A DNA stretch of 39,223 bases from contig WNKI01000003.1 of NCBI GenBank assembly GCA_015350385.1, positions 2,033,396-2,072,618 on the forward strand, in the 5' to 3' direction. Below are positions 18,722 to 30,349 of the stretch, one piece after another. Position numbers and translations under genes: made by a program. Position 1 is the stretch's first letter; each line of letters starts with the position of its first letter. This DNA is from Aculops lycopersici. Lineage: Eukaryota > Arthropoda > Arachnida > Trombidiformes > Eriophyidae. The notes below the pieces were generated by a model. That model was given only the letters and a program-made list of their open reading frames with translations, was not told the DNA's origin and did no database searches.

Positions 18722-19250
18722 GTTTAATGAGATCTCAAGTTTTCAAATAGTTAGAACTGGGATTCTGGATTACATCAATTCGTAAGGATAGATTTGCATT
18801 AAAAGCAGCAGCGGGACAATGTTGTTGGCTGATGTTATTGTTGTTGAATCCAACAGTTGCGAACGATAAATTCGTTGTCTTTCTTACTGGTCGACTCGCG
18901 GCAAATTCGAATGAGCGCGCTGCTTGCTTCTGCGCAAGCGCTGTTGCATCCGGACGTGTTCGGCCTTGCTTGCTTGCATGCATGCCGCGACTCTCACACA
19001 TGCCAACTTTTTCCGATCAGCTTTTTATACCGCACACATTGGTCAACATTAGAGAACCATCCTATCTCTTCCTTAACTACATTCTTTGGCACTTTAGACC
19101 GATTCATATTATTATATATAAATTACGATCCATATTGATCGCAAATTCTCCATATTAGGCAGCCCTCTATAGCAAGAAGATCTCACCAGAGCTAACTATA
19201 TATAACTAAAAAATTGAAATTAGTTTTCCAGTTTTGGTGGGCTACATAAG
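18722..19250. promoter_or_regulatory. Divergent promoter region, small acidic gene / RACK1
   Basis: The 529 bases separate the two start codons. A pyrimidine-rich TATCTCTTCCTT (about 19063-19073) resembles the TCT initiator used by translation-machinery genes such as RACK1, with a TTTTTATA stretch about 40 bases before it (19022-19029). Several minus and plus frames here have no similarity. The assignment of elements is inference. Confidence 0.4.
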
Positions 19251-20216
19251 ATGGCAACCGCAATGGATGTACCTCAATTCGATATCGTGCCCAAAGGTGT
19301 CCTGCAAGGCCACAACGGATGGGTGACCCAGATTGCCACCAACCCAAACGATCCAGAGACAATATTATCATCATCTCGTGACAAGTCGCTAATTGTTTGG
19401 AAGCTTACCGCCGAGGATGGATTTCCATTCAAGCGTCTAACCGGCCACGGCCATTTTATTACCGATGTTGTTCTATCATTGGACGGCCAATACGCTTTGT
19501 CAGGATCATGGGATAAAACTCTACGTCTGTGGGATTTGAATGTTGGAAAGACCACTCGTCGCTTCGAGGACCACACCAAGGATGTCTTGAGTGTTGCCTT
19601 CTCAGCCGACAACAGACAAATTGTTAGTGGATCAAGAGACAAGACTATCAAATTGTGGAACACATTAGCACAATGCAAATTCACCATTGATGGCCACGCC
19701 GACTGGGTCTCATGTGTCCGATTCTCGCCAGCTAGCACAAATCCAATCATCGTTAGTGCCGGATGGGATCGTATTGTAAAGGTATGGAACTTGAGCAACT
19801 GCAAACTCAAGAACAACTTCGATGGTCACGTTGGCTACCTAAACACTGTGACCGTTTCACCAGACGGCTCGCTCTGCGCTTCAGGTGGTAAGGACTTCAA
19901 GGTTATGTTGTGGGATTTGGCTGACAGCAAGCATTTGTACACATTGGACCACAACGATATCATCACAGCCTTGTGCTTCTCGCCAAACAGATACTGGTTG
20001 TGCGTTGCAACAGGTCCAGTTATCAAGATTTGGGATCTGGAAAACAAACACCAAGTTGAGGAGCTGAGGCCGGAGGTAATCTCATCTAACGCAAAACCAA
20101 AATCGCCACACTGTGTATCCCTGGCCTGGTCTAGCGATGGATCGTTATTGTTTGCTGGTTACACGGATCATGTTATCAGATATTGGCAAGTTAGAGAATT
20201 GCACCGCGAACAATAG
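19251..20216 (+). CDS. RACK1: RACK1, small ribosomal subunit WD40 scaffold
   Basis: RACK1 sits on the head of the 40S subunit and scaffolds protein kinase C and other signalling proteins. The 321-residue intronless product (family about 317) is a seven-blade WD40 propeller: GHNGWVTQIATNP, SSSRDKSLIVW, LTGHGHFITDVVLS, SGSWDKTLRLWDL, SGSRDKTIKLWN, GHADWVSCVRFSP, SAGWDRIVKVWNL, SGGKDFKVMLWDL and the final GYTDHVIRYWQV. ATG at 19251 is followed by a second Met four codons on (MATAM), so the start is uncertain by four residues. A poly(A) signal AATAAA is at about 20247. Confidence 0.98.
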   Translation: MATAMDVPQFDIVPKGVLQGHNGWVTQIATNPNDPETILSSSRDKSLIVWKLTAEDGFPFKRLTGHGHFITDVVLSLDGQYALSGSWDKTLRLWDLNVGKTTRRFEDHTKDVLSVAFSADNRQIVSGSRDKTIKLWNTLAQCKFTIDGHADWVSCVRFSPASTNPIIVSAGWDRIVKVWNLSNCKLKNNFDGHVGYLNTVTVSPDGSLCASGGKDFKVMLWDLADSKHLYTLDHNDIITALCFSPNRYWLCVATGPVIKIWDLENKHQVEELRPEVISSNAKPKSPHCVSLAWSSDGSLLFAGYTDHVIRYWQVRELHREQ

Positions 20217-20359
20217 TAGAATTAAATTAATTTCGACTTATGAAGAGAATAAAAATGATGATATAAATATAATAAGATATATACAAACTTTGTGGACATG
20301 CTTATGAGCGGGAGAGAAAACAGAAATACTGAACACACGATAATAAATCAACAATTTAT

Positions 20360-21883
20360 CTAAACTCTTAACCAGTACATACTAGATCTAATACGAGCAT
20401 AATCTGGTAAAGCCTCAACAGGTCCAACGGCTGCGATGGCTGGGCACCTGTTGTAAATGTAGCGGGTGCAAACCTTCTTGACAGTTTCCGCGTCCACAGC
20501 GTCAATTCTAGCCTCTAGCTCATTTAGGGGTATTCTACGACCATAGGTCAGCATCTGACGGCCAATGTCTTCGCAAATTGGTGTTGATCCATCTAGTTGC
20601 AAGAACATGTTGGTCTTAAGCTCGTTCTTTGCACGAACAACATCGGCGTTTGTGATCGAGTTACACAATCTCATCCAGGTCTCTTGGAGCAAGAAAGTGA
20701 AGTCGCTCAAGTGGAATCTGTCTGCAATAAAGTAGCATCCCCACAAACCGGTATCTGAGTAACAGGTGTTGAATGATGAGTAACTATGGATTCCCTCCTT
20801 AACGGCACAATTCGAAGCTAAGATGTTGCCTGAGTTCATTCCACCACCGTGTGATCTATCCCAAGAGCCAACAATAATGTTGGCAACCATCAATGGGATA
20901 TTGTCTGGGTCCTTCCAACCTGGACCCTCGACAGCAATAGCAACATGGGCCAGTGGCATGGCATCATCACGAACTCTGATCTCACTACCAGTGAAACGGC
21001 AGGGGCCAGCCAGTTCTGGTATGGCAACATTGTCATAGGTCACTGGTACCTTAGAGAAGTACTTGTTGCCCAACTCGACCAACTTCTTGTGGTCCACGCC
21101 ACCAGCTCCGGCCAAGACCATTCTTGGAGCCTTGTAGTGAGAGTTGATGTACTCAATTAAATCTTCGCGCTTGATTGACTTAATGTTTTGGGTGGGGCCT
21201 AGGATGGTCATTCCAAGTGGGGTTCCTTGGAAGGCGCAAGTGTGTAGATGATCAAAGACAACCTCCTGGAGGTTTTGCTCGACCTCTTGCATTTCTCGGA
21301 GGATAACGCCACGTTCGCGTTCAATTTCACTCTCGCCCAACTTTGAGTTTAGCAAGATGTCGGATAGAATCTCAACTGCATGCTCGACGTCCTTGCTAAG
21401 ACATTTTGCGTAATAGACAGTCTGTTCGCGAGATGTGTACGCGTTGACATGGGCGCCCATGTTCTCAATCTCCAATTCAAGTTGCGTTTGCGATCTCTTG
21501 GTTGTTCCCTTAAAAGCCATGTGCTCGAGGAAGTGGGCAACTCCATTGTTCTTTGGATTCTCGTACCTAGAACCAGCATCAATCCAAACACCAACAGTGC
21601 AAGTCTCCAATCCCGAGTCTTCGGTGGCTACTTTCATTCCATTCTCTAGCTCGGTGACTTTTGTTTCGGGTACATTGAGAATAGTTCGATTTGGTTTAGG
21701 TACTACAGCATTAGTGAGGTTGCTTGTGGCTGAGAATGCTGCCCTAGCTTCAATAGGTCCTTGCTTGTTTAGTTCTGCCGCTAGTCTTGCTCGACTTCCC
21801 TGAACCGTTTGGGTTACGCATAATGCCCTTCTTAATTGTGCCTGGCGACGAAGGCAGAATCTACCAAGTGATACTAAGCTCAT
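20360..21883 (-). CDS. PMPCB: Mitochondrial processing peptidase beta subunit
   Basis: This is the catalytic subunit of the matrix peptidase that removes presequences from imported proteins. The 507-residue intronless product (human 489) starts with an Arg-rich presequence without acidic residues (FCLRRQAQLRRA). The inverted zinc motif is intact: H117-F-L-E120-H121 (VAHFLEHMAFKGT), with the distal ligand Glu197 in ERGVILREMQEVEQN. Other family strings are MGAHVNAYTSREQTVYYAK and GWKDPDNIPLMVAN. The C-terminal GPVEALPDYARIRSSMYWLR is typical of MPP-beta and separates it from complex III core 1. It converges on RACK1 with 143 bases between stops. Confidence 0.97.
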   Translation of the reverse strand: MSLVSLGRFCLRRQAQLRRALCVTQTVQGSRARLAAELNKQGPIEARAAFSATSNLTNAVVPKPNRTILNVPETKVTELENGMKVATEDSGLETCTVGVWIDAGSRYENPKNNGVAHFLEHMAFKGTTKRSQTQLELEIENMGAHVNAYTSREQTVYYAKCLSKDVEHAVEILSDILLNSKLGESEIERERGVILREMQEVEQNLQEVVFDHLHTCAFQGTPLGMTILGPTQNIKSIKREDLIEYINSHYKAPRMVLAGAGGVDHKKLVELGNKYFSKVPVTYDNVAIPELAGPCRFTGSEIRVRDDAMPLAHVAIAVEGPGWKDPDNIPLMVANIIVGSWDRSHGGGMNSGNILASNCAVKEGIHSYSSFNTCYSDTGLWGCYFIADRFHLSDFTFLLQETWMRLCNSITNADVVRAKNELKTNMFLQLDGSTPICEDIGRQMLTYGRRIPLNELEARIDAVDAETVKKVCTRYIYNRCPAIAAVGPVEALPDYARIRSSMYWLRV

Positions 21884-23260
21884 TATCGTTTATGTAATAA
21901 GGGTCTAATAAGTATGTATATAATGATTGGATTGGATAGTATAATTAATATGCTTCTTGTGTCGATCAATAAACACCAACCATAACAACAAGGTTACTGA
22001 GGAAGGTCGATGGGGAGAATAAGAGAGCGAGCGAACGAGAGAGGGAAAGAGAGAAACAAAACCTCGAGAAATGAGTGCCTGTGTGCGAGTATTTTGCTCT
22101 GCGAACGTGTGTCCCGCGGTGGCTCCCATTGGGTAACACAGGCTTTTGGGCAAAAGCCCTGAACGGGGAATTCATGGACACACAAGTGCTAATGAGTGAG
22201 TGTTTGAGATACAAGCAAGTTGGATTATTTTCGCAGATAAAATCCCATTTAGCTCGTTCTGTGCGTAACTGAACTTGGCGCGAAAACTTGAACATAAGGC
22301 TGGCCAAGTTGTTGAATGGATGCAACAACTTGGGCGCCTAGCGACATTTCAACTCTTCTCTTGAAATCTAGGAGTTGAACAATCAGTTTAAATTTATGAT
22401 TTTCTGTCTTGATAAGAAAATTCACAGTTTTTGCAGACACAAACTCAGACAGACAGATGAGAGGCGAAAACTGAGTCAAAGTGTTGGATCTACCAGTGAT
22501 CGTGGTGGTGACCGCATTGGCGACCTTTAAACGGAAGAGCAACGATGCGATTCACGCAAGGTTGTCGTTTTTGCCCCTGCAACTAATCTGACTGTTGCTT
22601 CTCCTTTTCTCTCTCCCTCTTATTCACAACAACAGCAACAATTTCCTTTGTCCTCCAAAGCGTGTGGTTGTCAGGCTAACAGAGGTAGAGATTCGAGGAA
22701 TAAAAGACGACGAGTTGCGTCAGATAGGCTGTCGCGTTCATCCCGTAACTTTGGTCAAAAGTTCCGATTACGTAATCGAAAAGTTGCACACACACACACA
22801 CAGATAAACTATTGGCTCCAACCACCAGTTTGCCAACAAAGTGTACAATAAAAACAACACTAGCCTCTTCGGCAAAGACAGGAGGTCGGCGCGCCCAACG
22901 GCTGCTATGCACGCAGCAAGCAGTAAACTCATCTGCAAATTGGAGCGTTGGGATGCGCTGCTGTCATTGCCATTGGTTCGGCCTGCGGCACTATATTCGA
23001 ATCATTGGGGGCCACAACCACTGCTTGCTTGCTCGCTCGCTCGCTCAATCTCGTCTCTGAACTGTACGCAAAGTCGCTATGTGCCCCGTCGTCTGTCGCA
23101 CGGTGGAAGAGGACGCCGGCGAGTCTAGCGCAGCTGCAGCGATGGCCGCGGCCGCTGCCGCTGCCGCCGGATGACACACAGACGCGCACACATAGAGCGG
23201 CCGTTGGGATATATGGAAACACTGAGGTTTGGCATCGCAGATGTAACAGCCGCTATGCGC

Positions 23261-23290
23261 GTTGCGTTGCGTTGCGTTGCGTTGCGTTAC
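23261..23290. repeat. (GTTGC)5 pentanucleotide repeat
   Basis: Five exact GTTGC units followed by one GTTAC, inside the CpG-rich block upstream of scratch. Confidence 0.9.
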
Positions 23291-23667
23291 AAGCGAGTGG
23301 TCCAAGTTGCGCGTGCTGCGTGTTTGCGAGCGGCGCTAGCGGCAAACAGCAAAGGCGGCCCCAAGTTGGCTGGCTGGCTGCATGCTACAGTCGTAGGAGC
23401 GTATGATGAAAGTGCTAGGTCGTGTGTACGCCTTGTGCCGTGTTGCACGAGCGACGCACACGCGCACAACCACTGACTTGCGCGCGAGCGCCACACGACC
23501 ACTGGCCGATGATGTTGCTCTGGTTATCGCCATGACTGAAGCCACAGCCACCGACTCCTCGAAGCAACAAATTCTTTTTGTCCGTTTGCCTTGAGCTATC
23601 GTTGCATCGCACGGTGGAGTGGAGTAGGGTAGAGTGAAAGCGCAACGCTCGGCCCCAATGAGAGCAG

Positions 23668-23691
23668 CGGCGGCGGCGGCGGCGGCGGCGG
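23668..23691. repeat. (CGG)8 trinucleotide repeat
   Basis: Pure CGG run in the region upstream of scratch. Confidence 0.85.
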
Positions 23692-23920
23692 CAGTAGCAC
23701 ACACGACGTTACGTTGCGAGCGGCACTCGTTGTGTCGCGCGCCTCCGACCACCGGTCACCGTCGCCGACGTAACGTTCAAATGACGACGGCGACCACCAC
23801 GCCAATGGCGCAACGCGTACTACGTAGCGGCGCCACCCTCACTAGGTAGGAGCCTCCAACTTCCGTCGTCGTCGTAGTCGCCGCCGCCGCTGCCACTGGT
23901 GGTTGCTCTAGCAAGCTGCC

Positions 23921-23939
23921 GTCGTCGTCGTCGTCGTCG
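23921..23939. repeat. (GTC)6 trinucleotide repeat
   Basis: Pure GTC run about 470 bases before the scratch start codon, with a shorter GTC run near 23863. Confidence 0.85.
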
Positions 23940-24407
23940 CTGCAGCCTTTCAACAAGCGCAGCCACTAGTTGGCCAAAATAATATACGCGCATCTAGTGG
24001 CGCTCCTCTCCGCGAGCGAGAGTCTCTATGCGCCTTTGCTATAGCTTTACTGCAATGAGTAAAAGTGTATAGTTCCTTCAGGATTCTGGTTGTACTCTTG
24101 GTTGGTAAATTTATCAATAGAATAGTGAAAAAATAAATCTGAATTTATCACTCGAAAAGGGAGCAAGTCGAAAAAATTTGATCTTAGAATTTATAAAATT
24201 TAAGAAAATCATAGAAAGATAGAGAGAGATTCGCAAAAATTCAGTATTCCATTGAATCAACAGAACGAGCAACAACTATCCGAAGAAAATTAAAAATTTC
24301 TTACGCATTACATTTAAACTGACCGAATTATTATTATTCTCGCTTTCAAGTATATTATTATAATTATCTAGTCACAACGATCACATGTAACTTAAAACCA
24401 ACTCACA

Positions 24408-24923
24408 ATGCCGAGATCTTTTCTCATTAAACCCAAGCGGCCGGTTGTGCATCCGCAACCTTCGGCGGCGGCACTAGCGGCGGCGGCAGCAGCGGCCGCC
24501 GCAACCGCGACTTCGGGCCAGCATCAGTCCAGTTCAGCAACAGTCAGTATTAACAGTAGATTGTCTCAGCACGTTAGTGCAAGTCAAGAGGCCATCAGGC
24601 TAGCGGCTGGTCAGATTCTATCATCAAATCAAGTGGCTGCAGAAAGCAGAAACTCCGAGCAACAGATTAGAATCAACGGCAAATCGGCGCAACAATTAAT
24701 CAACTATGGCCAAACTATAACCCTATCAACGGGCTCCACGCCGCCACCGTCACTACCAATAGCAACATCGAGGAGTACAACTATAACCATAACGCCGGCA
24801 CCACCTCCTCAACAACCACAACCACCTGTGTCTCCCCCATCACAACCTACGGCCACCGACTTGATCCACACTCCACAGACAGAATCCACAGCAAACATTA
24901 ACACAACGGAAACGGGCAATAGC

Positions 24924-24971
<48 letters not shown>

Positions 24972-26936
24972 AACAACAACAATAGTAATAGTAATGGGTC
25001 CAGCACTCCGGATTACAGTCGATTTCAGGGCCACCAATCGTCGGCTAGAAATTTGGCCAGTATATCGCAAATGAGACTTGAGTCTCGAGCATTGGACATC
25101 TCGGATCTATTGAATGCCGCAAAGCACGTGTCAGCATCAGGTGGCGGCGCACCGACGGGTTTTGGCACAGCCTCAGGTAGAGCCACCAGCCAGGCGATTG
25201 CAAATTTAGCGCGCAATCGTCTTGGATTAAACTCTGCAGCGGCGAGCTTGACAACAGGTGGCCAGCAACAGGGAGTTACAATGGAGAGTAAGCCAACCGT
25301 TATAACGACGGGCCATCGAATGTCTAGTGTCACCTTCAAGACTCCAGTTGTTAGTGGAATTTCAACAATCTCCCCAGCACTTCCCACGGCTCGCGTCCAG
25401 TTGCCCAAGAGGCCAGGTGTTGGCTCCTCGATGGGCGTTAATTCGAACTCAAACTCGACAAGTGGCCATTCGGGTAGAAGCTTTTCAACAGGTAGCACCG
25501 GAGTTGCGGGCTTTTGGCACGAGCGAATGAACGAGCTAAGTGGCAAGTCCCCCGCGGCCACTTCCTCAAACTCTTCGTCCGGTGATCTCATGTCAAGCGG
25601 TCAGATAGGGCACTCGGGCGGCGGCGGCGGCGGAAAGAGCAACAAATCGGCAATGAGACGCAACGATTTATTTGGCAACTCAGATGGCAGCGGCAGCACC
25701 AAATCGAAGAGGCCGCCGCAAACTAAAATCTCGCTGCCAAGGAAAAATTCGGCCACAGGTGGCGGTGGACCTCACGGGTTGAAGCGGAAGCGAATCTCGT
25801 CGACGGGTGACTCGGATTCGCATGATATCACTAGCAGCAGTGGAGGTAGTGGTAGTAGGCCAACGGTTTCGTATACCTATGATACGTTCGCCGTGATTGA
25901 CGGGCGAAGTAAGAAATGGAAACAACAGAAGGCGGCTGCTAGTGCTAGTCAAGGATCACTAGATGGCACCGTAAGTCCAAGTGGATCTTTAAGTGGAGGT
26001 AACATGGCAAAGGCGCCAATTGTAACGGCTCAAATTGTACCCGCGCCAGAGATTGAGGAGATAAATGATGGAAACAAAACTAGATACACTTGCAGCGAGT
26101 GCGGCAAAAACTATGCCACCTCCTCGAATCTATCCCGCCACAAGCAAACCCATCGAAGTTTGGACTCGCAACAAGCTCAAAAGTGTCAACATTGTGGCAA
26201 GATTTATGTTTCGATGCCGGCTTTAGCGATGCATATTTTAACCCACAATCTAACCCATCAGTGCGATGTTTGTGGAAAAGCTTTTTCGCGTCCCTGGCTC
26301 CTACAGGGCCATATGCGAAGTCACACAGGTGAGAAGCCGTTTGGTTGCGCGCATTGTGGCAAGGCCTTCGCCGATAGGTCCAATCTAAGGGCTCACATGC
26401 AAACCCATTCCCAGGTAAAGGTGTGGCGGTGTAAGCGGTGCAACAAACAGTTTGCCCTCAAGGCCTACCTGAACAAGCACTACGAGTCCGCCTGCTACAA
26501 GGACGGCGGCGCGCCAGACTTGGACGATTGCGAGGAGTATGGCGAGCTTCCGTTTGAGGAGGAGCATGTGCCCACCGGGATCCTCATCTCAGACGGTAGG
26601 TCGCGAGGAATGGGCGCCCGAATGAGTGGAATGAGCGGAAGCTCCTTGGGCACCCCAAAGACAATCCGATTCAAGGGCGAAAGTTTGGGCGATGGTGAGG
26701 AAGATACCTCGTCGGACGATTCCGATCCGGAGTTGAAGAGGATCAAGAAGAAGGTTAGCCCGAAGGGTAAGAAGACAGCGGAACAAATGGCCACCACAAC
26801 GCAGCCACTTAGGACGGGCACTCTGAGGAATAGGGAAAAGTTGAGGCCGCCAAAGTATCATCTAATTGACGGCGGCGACTTTGAGGACGTTGACAACATT
26901 GAACTGGACCAGGGATTCGAGGGCGAGTTTGTTTGA
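24408..26936 (+). CDS. scrt: Scratch, SNAG-domain C2H2 zinc-finger repressor
   Basis: Scratch is a Snail-superfamily transcriptional repressor of neural precursors. The 842-residue intronless product starts with the SNAG repression motif MPRSFLIKPK. A long region of poly-Ala, poly-Asn, Gly and Ser stretches fills residues 20-555. Five C2H2 fingers occupy about 559-697: YTCSECGKNYATSSNLSRHK, a linker RSLDSQQA, KCQHCGKIYVSMPALAMH, HQCDVCGKAFSRPWLLQGH, FGCAHCGKAFADRSNLRAH and WRCKRCNKQFALKAYLNKHY. The ATSSNLSRHKQTHRSLDSQ string and the SYLNKHYESAC-like end mark Scratch rather than Snail. An acidic and basic C-terminal tail of about 145 residues follows the last finger, longer than in vertebrate SCRT. 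Expected target site: CAACAGGTG. Confidence 0.97.
24922..24990 (+). repeat. (AAC)n coding repeat, poly-Asn in Scratch
   Basis: An AAC triplet run with a few AAT and AGT codons encodes about 20 Asn in a row within the Scratch linker. It is likely to vary in length between individuals. Confidence 0.9.
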
Positions 26937-27270
26937 AAGTTAGCTTCCAAAAGAAGGTTATCATTATTATACATACATATATATATGTATATGTATATTA
27001 ATATTTGTACATAGGAAATCAAAGAAACAGAAATATTCTCACACTTAGCTGGACAAGACAAGACAAGAACTGAAAATAGAATTTAATAATACCACTACTC
27101 GCGGCGTACTTAATAAGACAGACAATGACAACAGGTTGTCTATAACTTAGATGAATTGCATGAAGTAGAAAACCACCTAGCACCCAAATCTAAATGAGCA
27201 TATAACTTACTCACTCACTCACCTAACTTACTTATATATTGATTGACTTAAAAACTCCAATTATTTCTAT

Positions 27271-27276
27271 AATAAA
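27271..27276 (+). terminator. Candidate poly(A) signal of scratch
   Basis: AATAAA about 335 bases after the scratch stop, the first canonical signal on that strand that I see. Confidence 0.4.
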
Positions 27277-30200
27277 ACACATTTAATTGAATTCACATAC
27301 GAAAACTTGGACTCTCATTAGGCTAACAAATAAACACTCACTTGAGTTATCTGATTCATTCGAGCCGCTTGCCTGTTGCATCGTTTAAGTTTGAATTGAA
27401 ATGAGATTTTTACAGTATGTCTTCGAATCCCATCCAAGGACGAGGTAACAAGATTAGAGTTTATTTCCGATTATCAATCCAAAACGAGAGCGTGACAAAT
27501 TAAAAGAACTCGCTACTAAGAGGTTGCCGCCTCCTTAAAAGTTTCTCTATTCACCATGAGAAGTTCATCTGAATTCTTGTAGCTAACTATGCCGATCCAA
27601 TTCAATCCAATTTCTCCATCTTTCCAAAGCTCGTTAAAGTTTTATCTGAGCCATAAATCACTCATCTCACTTCACACAAGTGGCGCTTCAATCGTCAGCC
27701 GGTCAAATTGAAGCTCTACTTGCATTGTATCATCAGCAACAGGTTGTCTCAGCCATACTGTTAGCTCGTTGGTAGCAGCAATCGGGGCGGTAGCATGAAA
27801 AAAGGAAACACTCAAGCCAATGGAACGACATCCAGTACTTGGCGGCTGATTGACGATTACGAAAGGCGAGCTTATTCCGTTGTTTCACAGTTGGATTGGA
27901 ATGGTGTGTGCTTTTGCTTGCCTATGCCATTGGTTGTTGTTCATCTAACTTGCATGCAATTCGTCAATCCATCTTTCATCTTGAGCTCGGCGCCGGTGGC
28001 TCAGGTGGTGGTAGTGGTAGTGGCAATGGTGACGCTGGTCATCCATTTAGTCGGCTGCCAGAAAGCCTGCTTGATAGATAGATGCATACCATAGCACTAA
28101 GCTTGATCTTGGTGCCGCCACTGGCAACAACTCACGAGCTTGGCGTCGCTGCCATCGTCGGCATCGTGTCCGTCATCTTTCCGCTCGTCCATTTATCTCA
28201 ATGCCAATCTATCCATTTACCTCTCCGCTAGACTAAACCGAACTCGCATCGACTCTGTTCGAGAGTCCATCATAGATTTAGAGGGACAGGCACAATTTCA
28301 CTCACTACCTATCCACTCACTGACTTTAGCTCGCCCTCTACCGCCACCTTCACACTAATCCCAACTTGCCATCCGTTTTCTTTCCACTGATAAGTTACAA
28401 GAGCGGCAAAAAGTCGCGGCTACTTATATACAATCATGACAGCAACTCAATGTATACAACCCGATGCCCTAACCCCCAAGTTAAGAGGCGACAACAACCA
28501 CCACGACAACAATGCAAGGTGGAGAGTCCGCTGGTCTCACGAGTTTTGCCTCGCGACAAGCCGTAGATTTTGGCCAGCTGACTGGCTAGTTTCAGTTAGA
28601 TTAACTTTGTTTGCAAGTCTAAAAGAGAGGAAGTTGAGATGGACAAATGAACTGACGAATGGTGGCCAGTGCCAACGGCGGCCGTTTGCCATCTCTAGGA
28701 AGGCCTGGATTTTGTCGCTTCCAATCTTTGCCTTGGCACTCTAGTTGTCTTCGGTGCCCTCGTCGCTCTAGTCGATGTAGTTGTTGTGCAATGAGATGAC
28801 AGAGATTCACGGACCTACGAAGAGGACAACTACGACATCGGCAACAACTGTAAAGTTTGCCAAATGTATATGCATACAAGGGAGAGGGAGAGAAAACCTC
28901 TTCTAGATTAGATTAAATCGCAGTTGCTGCCTCTGCTCTCTCTTCTCTTTCTCTCTTTGCAGTTCGCTTCTTCCTTCCCCTATCGCTCACATTGTGCATC
29001 GTTTGCGACCATCTCCACCTGCTGACGACGAGCAACAAGTGTCGTCGCCATGCTAGCCGTTGGCGTAGTTTTCATTTGCGACTCCCGTGTGCAACAAGTG
29101 GCTTCCATCGAAATAGTTGTGTGTATTTGCTGTATCACCTGAGGATGTGCCTCTTAGACTCACATCCTCGTTGCTCCTTAAGCTGTCGCATTCACAGTAG
29201 TGATAATGGTGACAGGTGCACTTTGCCTTCTGCTGCCACGGCCTCCCCGGGTAACGTGATGAAATGAACGGCGCCCAAGTGTTGAGCTAGACCATTGGTT
29301 GCTTAGCTTGGTTAACTGACTTAGAGCAACAGGTAAACTTGTTAGCGAGCAACCTTTGAGCTACCCAATGCCATTCGGCTTGATTCCTAAGTTCAATTGT
29401 TTTGTTCGTGGAGTAAGTTGAGTCGACGAAGAGATTAGCTAAGTCGCTACTAATAAGTGGGGCGCTAGATTGCACTAAATCATTGCCGCTTGCTTTAAAT
29501 GAGCCAACCAGTAATGGGCTCAATGGATGCCGATCGGTGACTTTGGATGTATTTTGTGTTTTTGTTTGTAAACAAAAGGACATTGGATAAATGAAGCAAG
29601 ATATCCTATAGGAGTTTAGTGCAGCTTGCAAACTGGGCGCCAAAAAGTGTTCAGCGCATCATACACAATTCGCTGCATGAACTCGTTCGCTCGTACAGTT
29701 AGGGTTGATGTTACATGAGTGACTTAATTCACCGCCATTATGCGTTCAAACCTCGCCTCCAAGAAATTTGCATTAGCGCTAATCATGCATCGAACAAATG
29801 CACTGACCACAGTCCTACCACCAAATCGTACAAATGCATGTTCGAACTTCAAACATTTGCATTCGCGCTTGTCCTTCATTTCTCAGCGTTGGGAGGAGCA
29901 CTGGCAACAGCGGCGGCGACCGCCGCCACCGGCCAGCGCTAAGGCGCTCACACAACAGCAACCTGTGAGACTCTCCGGCCGAGTTTCGCTTGCTTCTTAG
30001 CCAATGGTGGCCATTACATATTACCTTAGGCTGGCTTCTCGTTGTTGCAAGCGTCTCCTACAGCGAAACAACAACTGCAATAGCAACAGTACATTGGGCA
30101 CCATTACCACCACTAACCACTGAGCAACTCCTCGGAAGGCAGGTAAGTAGGTAGGCAAGCGGTAAGCAGCTAGCAAAACATCAACTACATTGGCACCTAC

Positions 30201-30315
30201 ACAAGCTAACTTGGTGGTTCTTCTCTTGTCGACCCCGACTGGACAGAATGAGCAGGTAGTCTTACAGTTTAGTGTTGGAAGTAGCTGTTGTTTCCTATCC
30301 TCCACCTATCCTTTG

Positions 30316-30349
30316 CATTGCACTGCACTACACTACACTGCACTGCACA
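30316..30349. repeat. Degenerate CACTG/CACTA pentamer array
   Basis: Six and a half five-base units (CATTG, CACTG, CACTA, CACTA, CACTG, CACTG, CACA). Confidence 0.8.

Larger units (their letters stand above)
21884..24407. other. Long upstream region of PMPCB and scratch, GC-rich in the middle
   Basis: The first few hundred bases are AT-balanced and hold the PMPCB promoter. From about 22880 to 24030 the sequence becomes markedly GC- and CpG-rich, with simple repeats (GTTGC, CGG, GTC). It then turns AT-rich up to the scratch ATG. Many overlapping 60-150-codon frames on both strands are expected from the GC-rich composition and show no similarity. No RNA gene is recognised. I read it as the scratch control region plus 5' UTR, which is inference. 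Confidence 0.5.

Noticed and set aside
22948..23406. 152-codon plus-strand frame and its neighbours up to 23849
   Set aside because: The region is GC-rich, stops are rare in every phase, and at least six frames overlap on both strands. No similarity.
27419..27436. TTCGAATCCC string resembling a tRNA T-arm
   Set aside because: The matching stem bases, acceptor stem and anticodon arm cannot be found around it.
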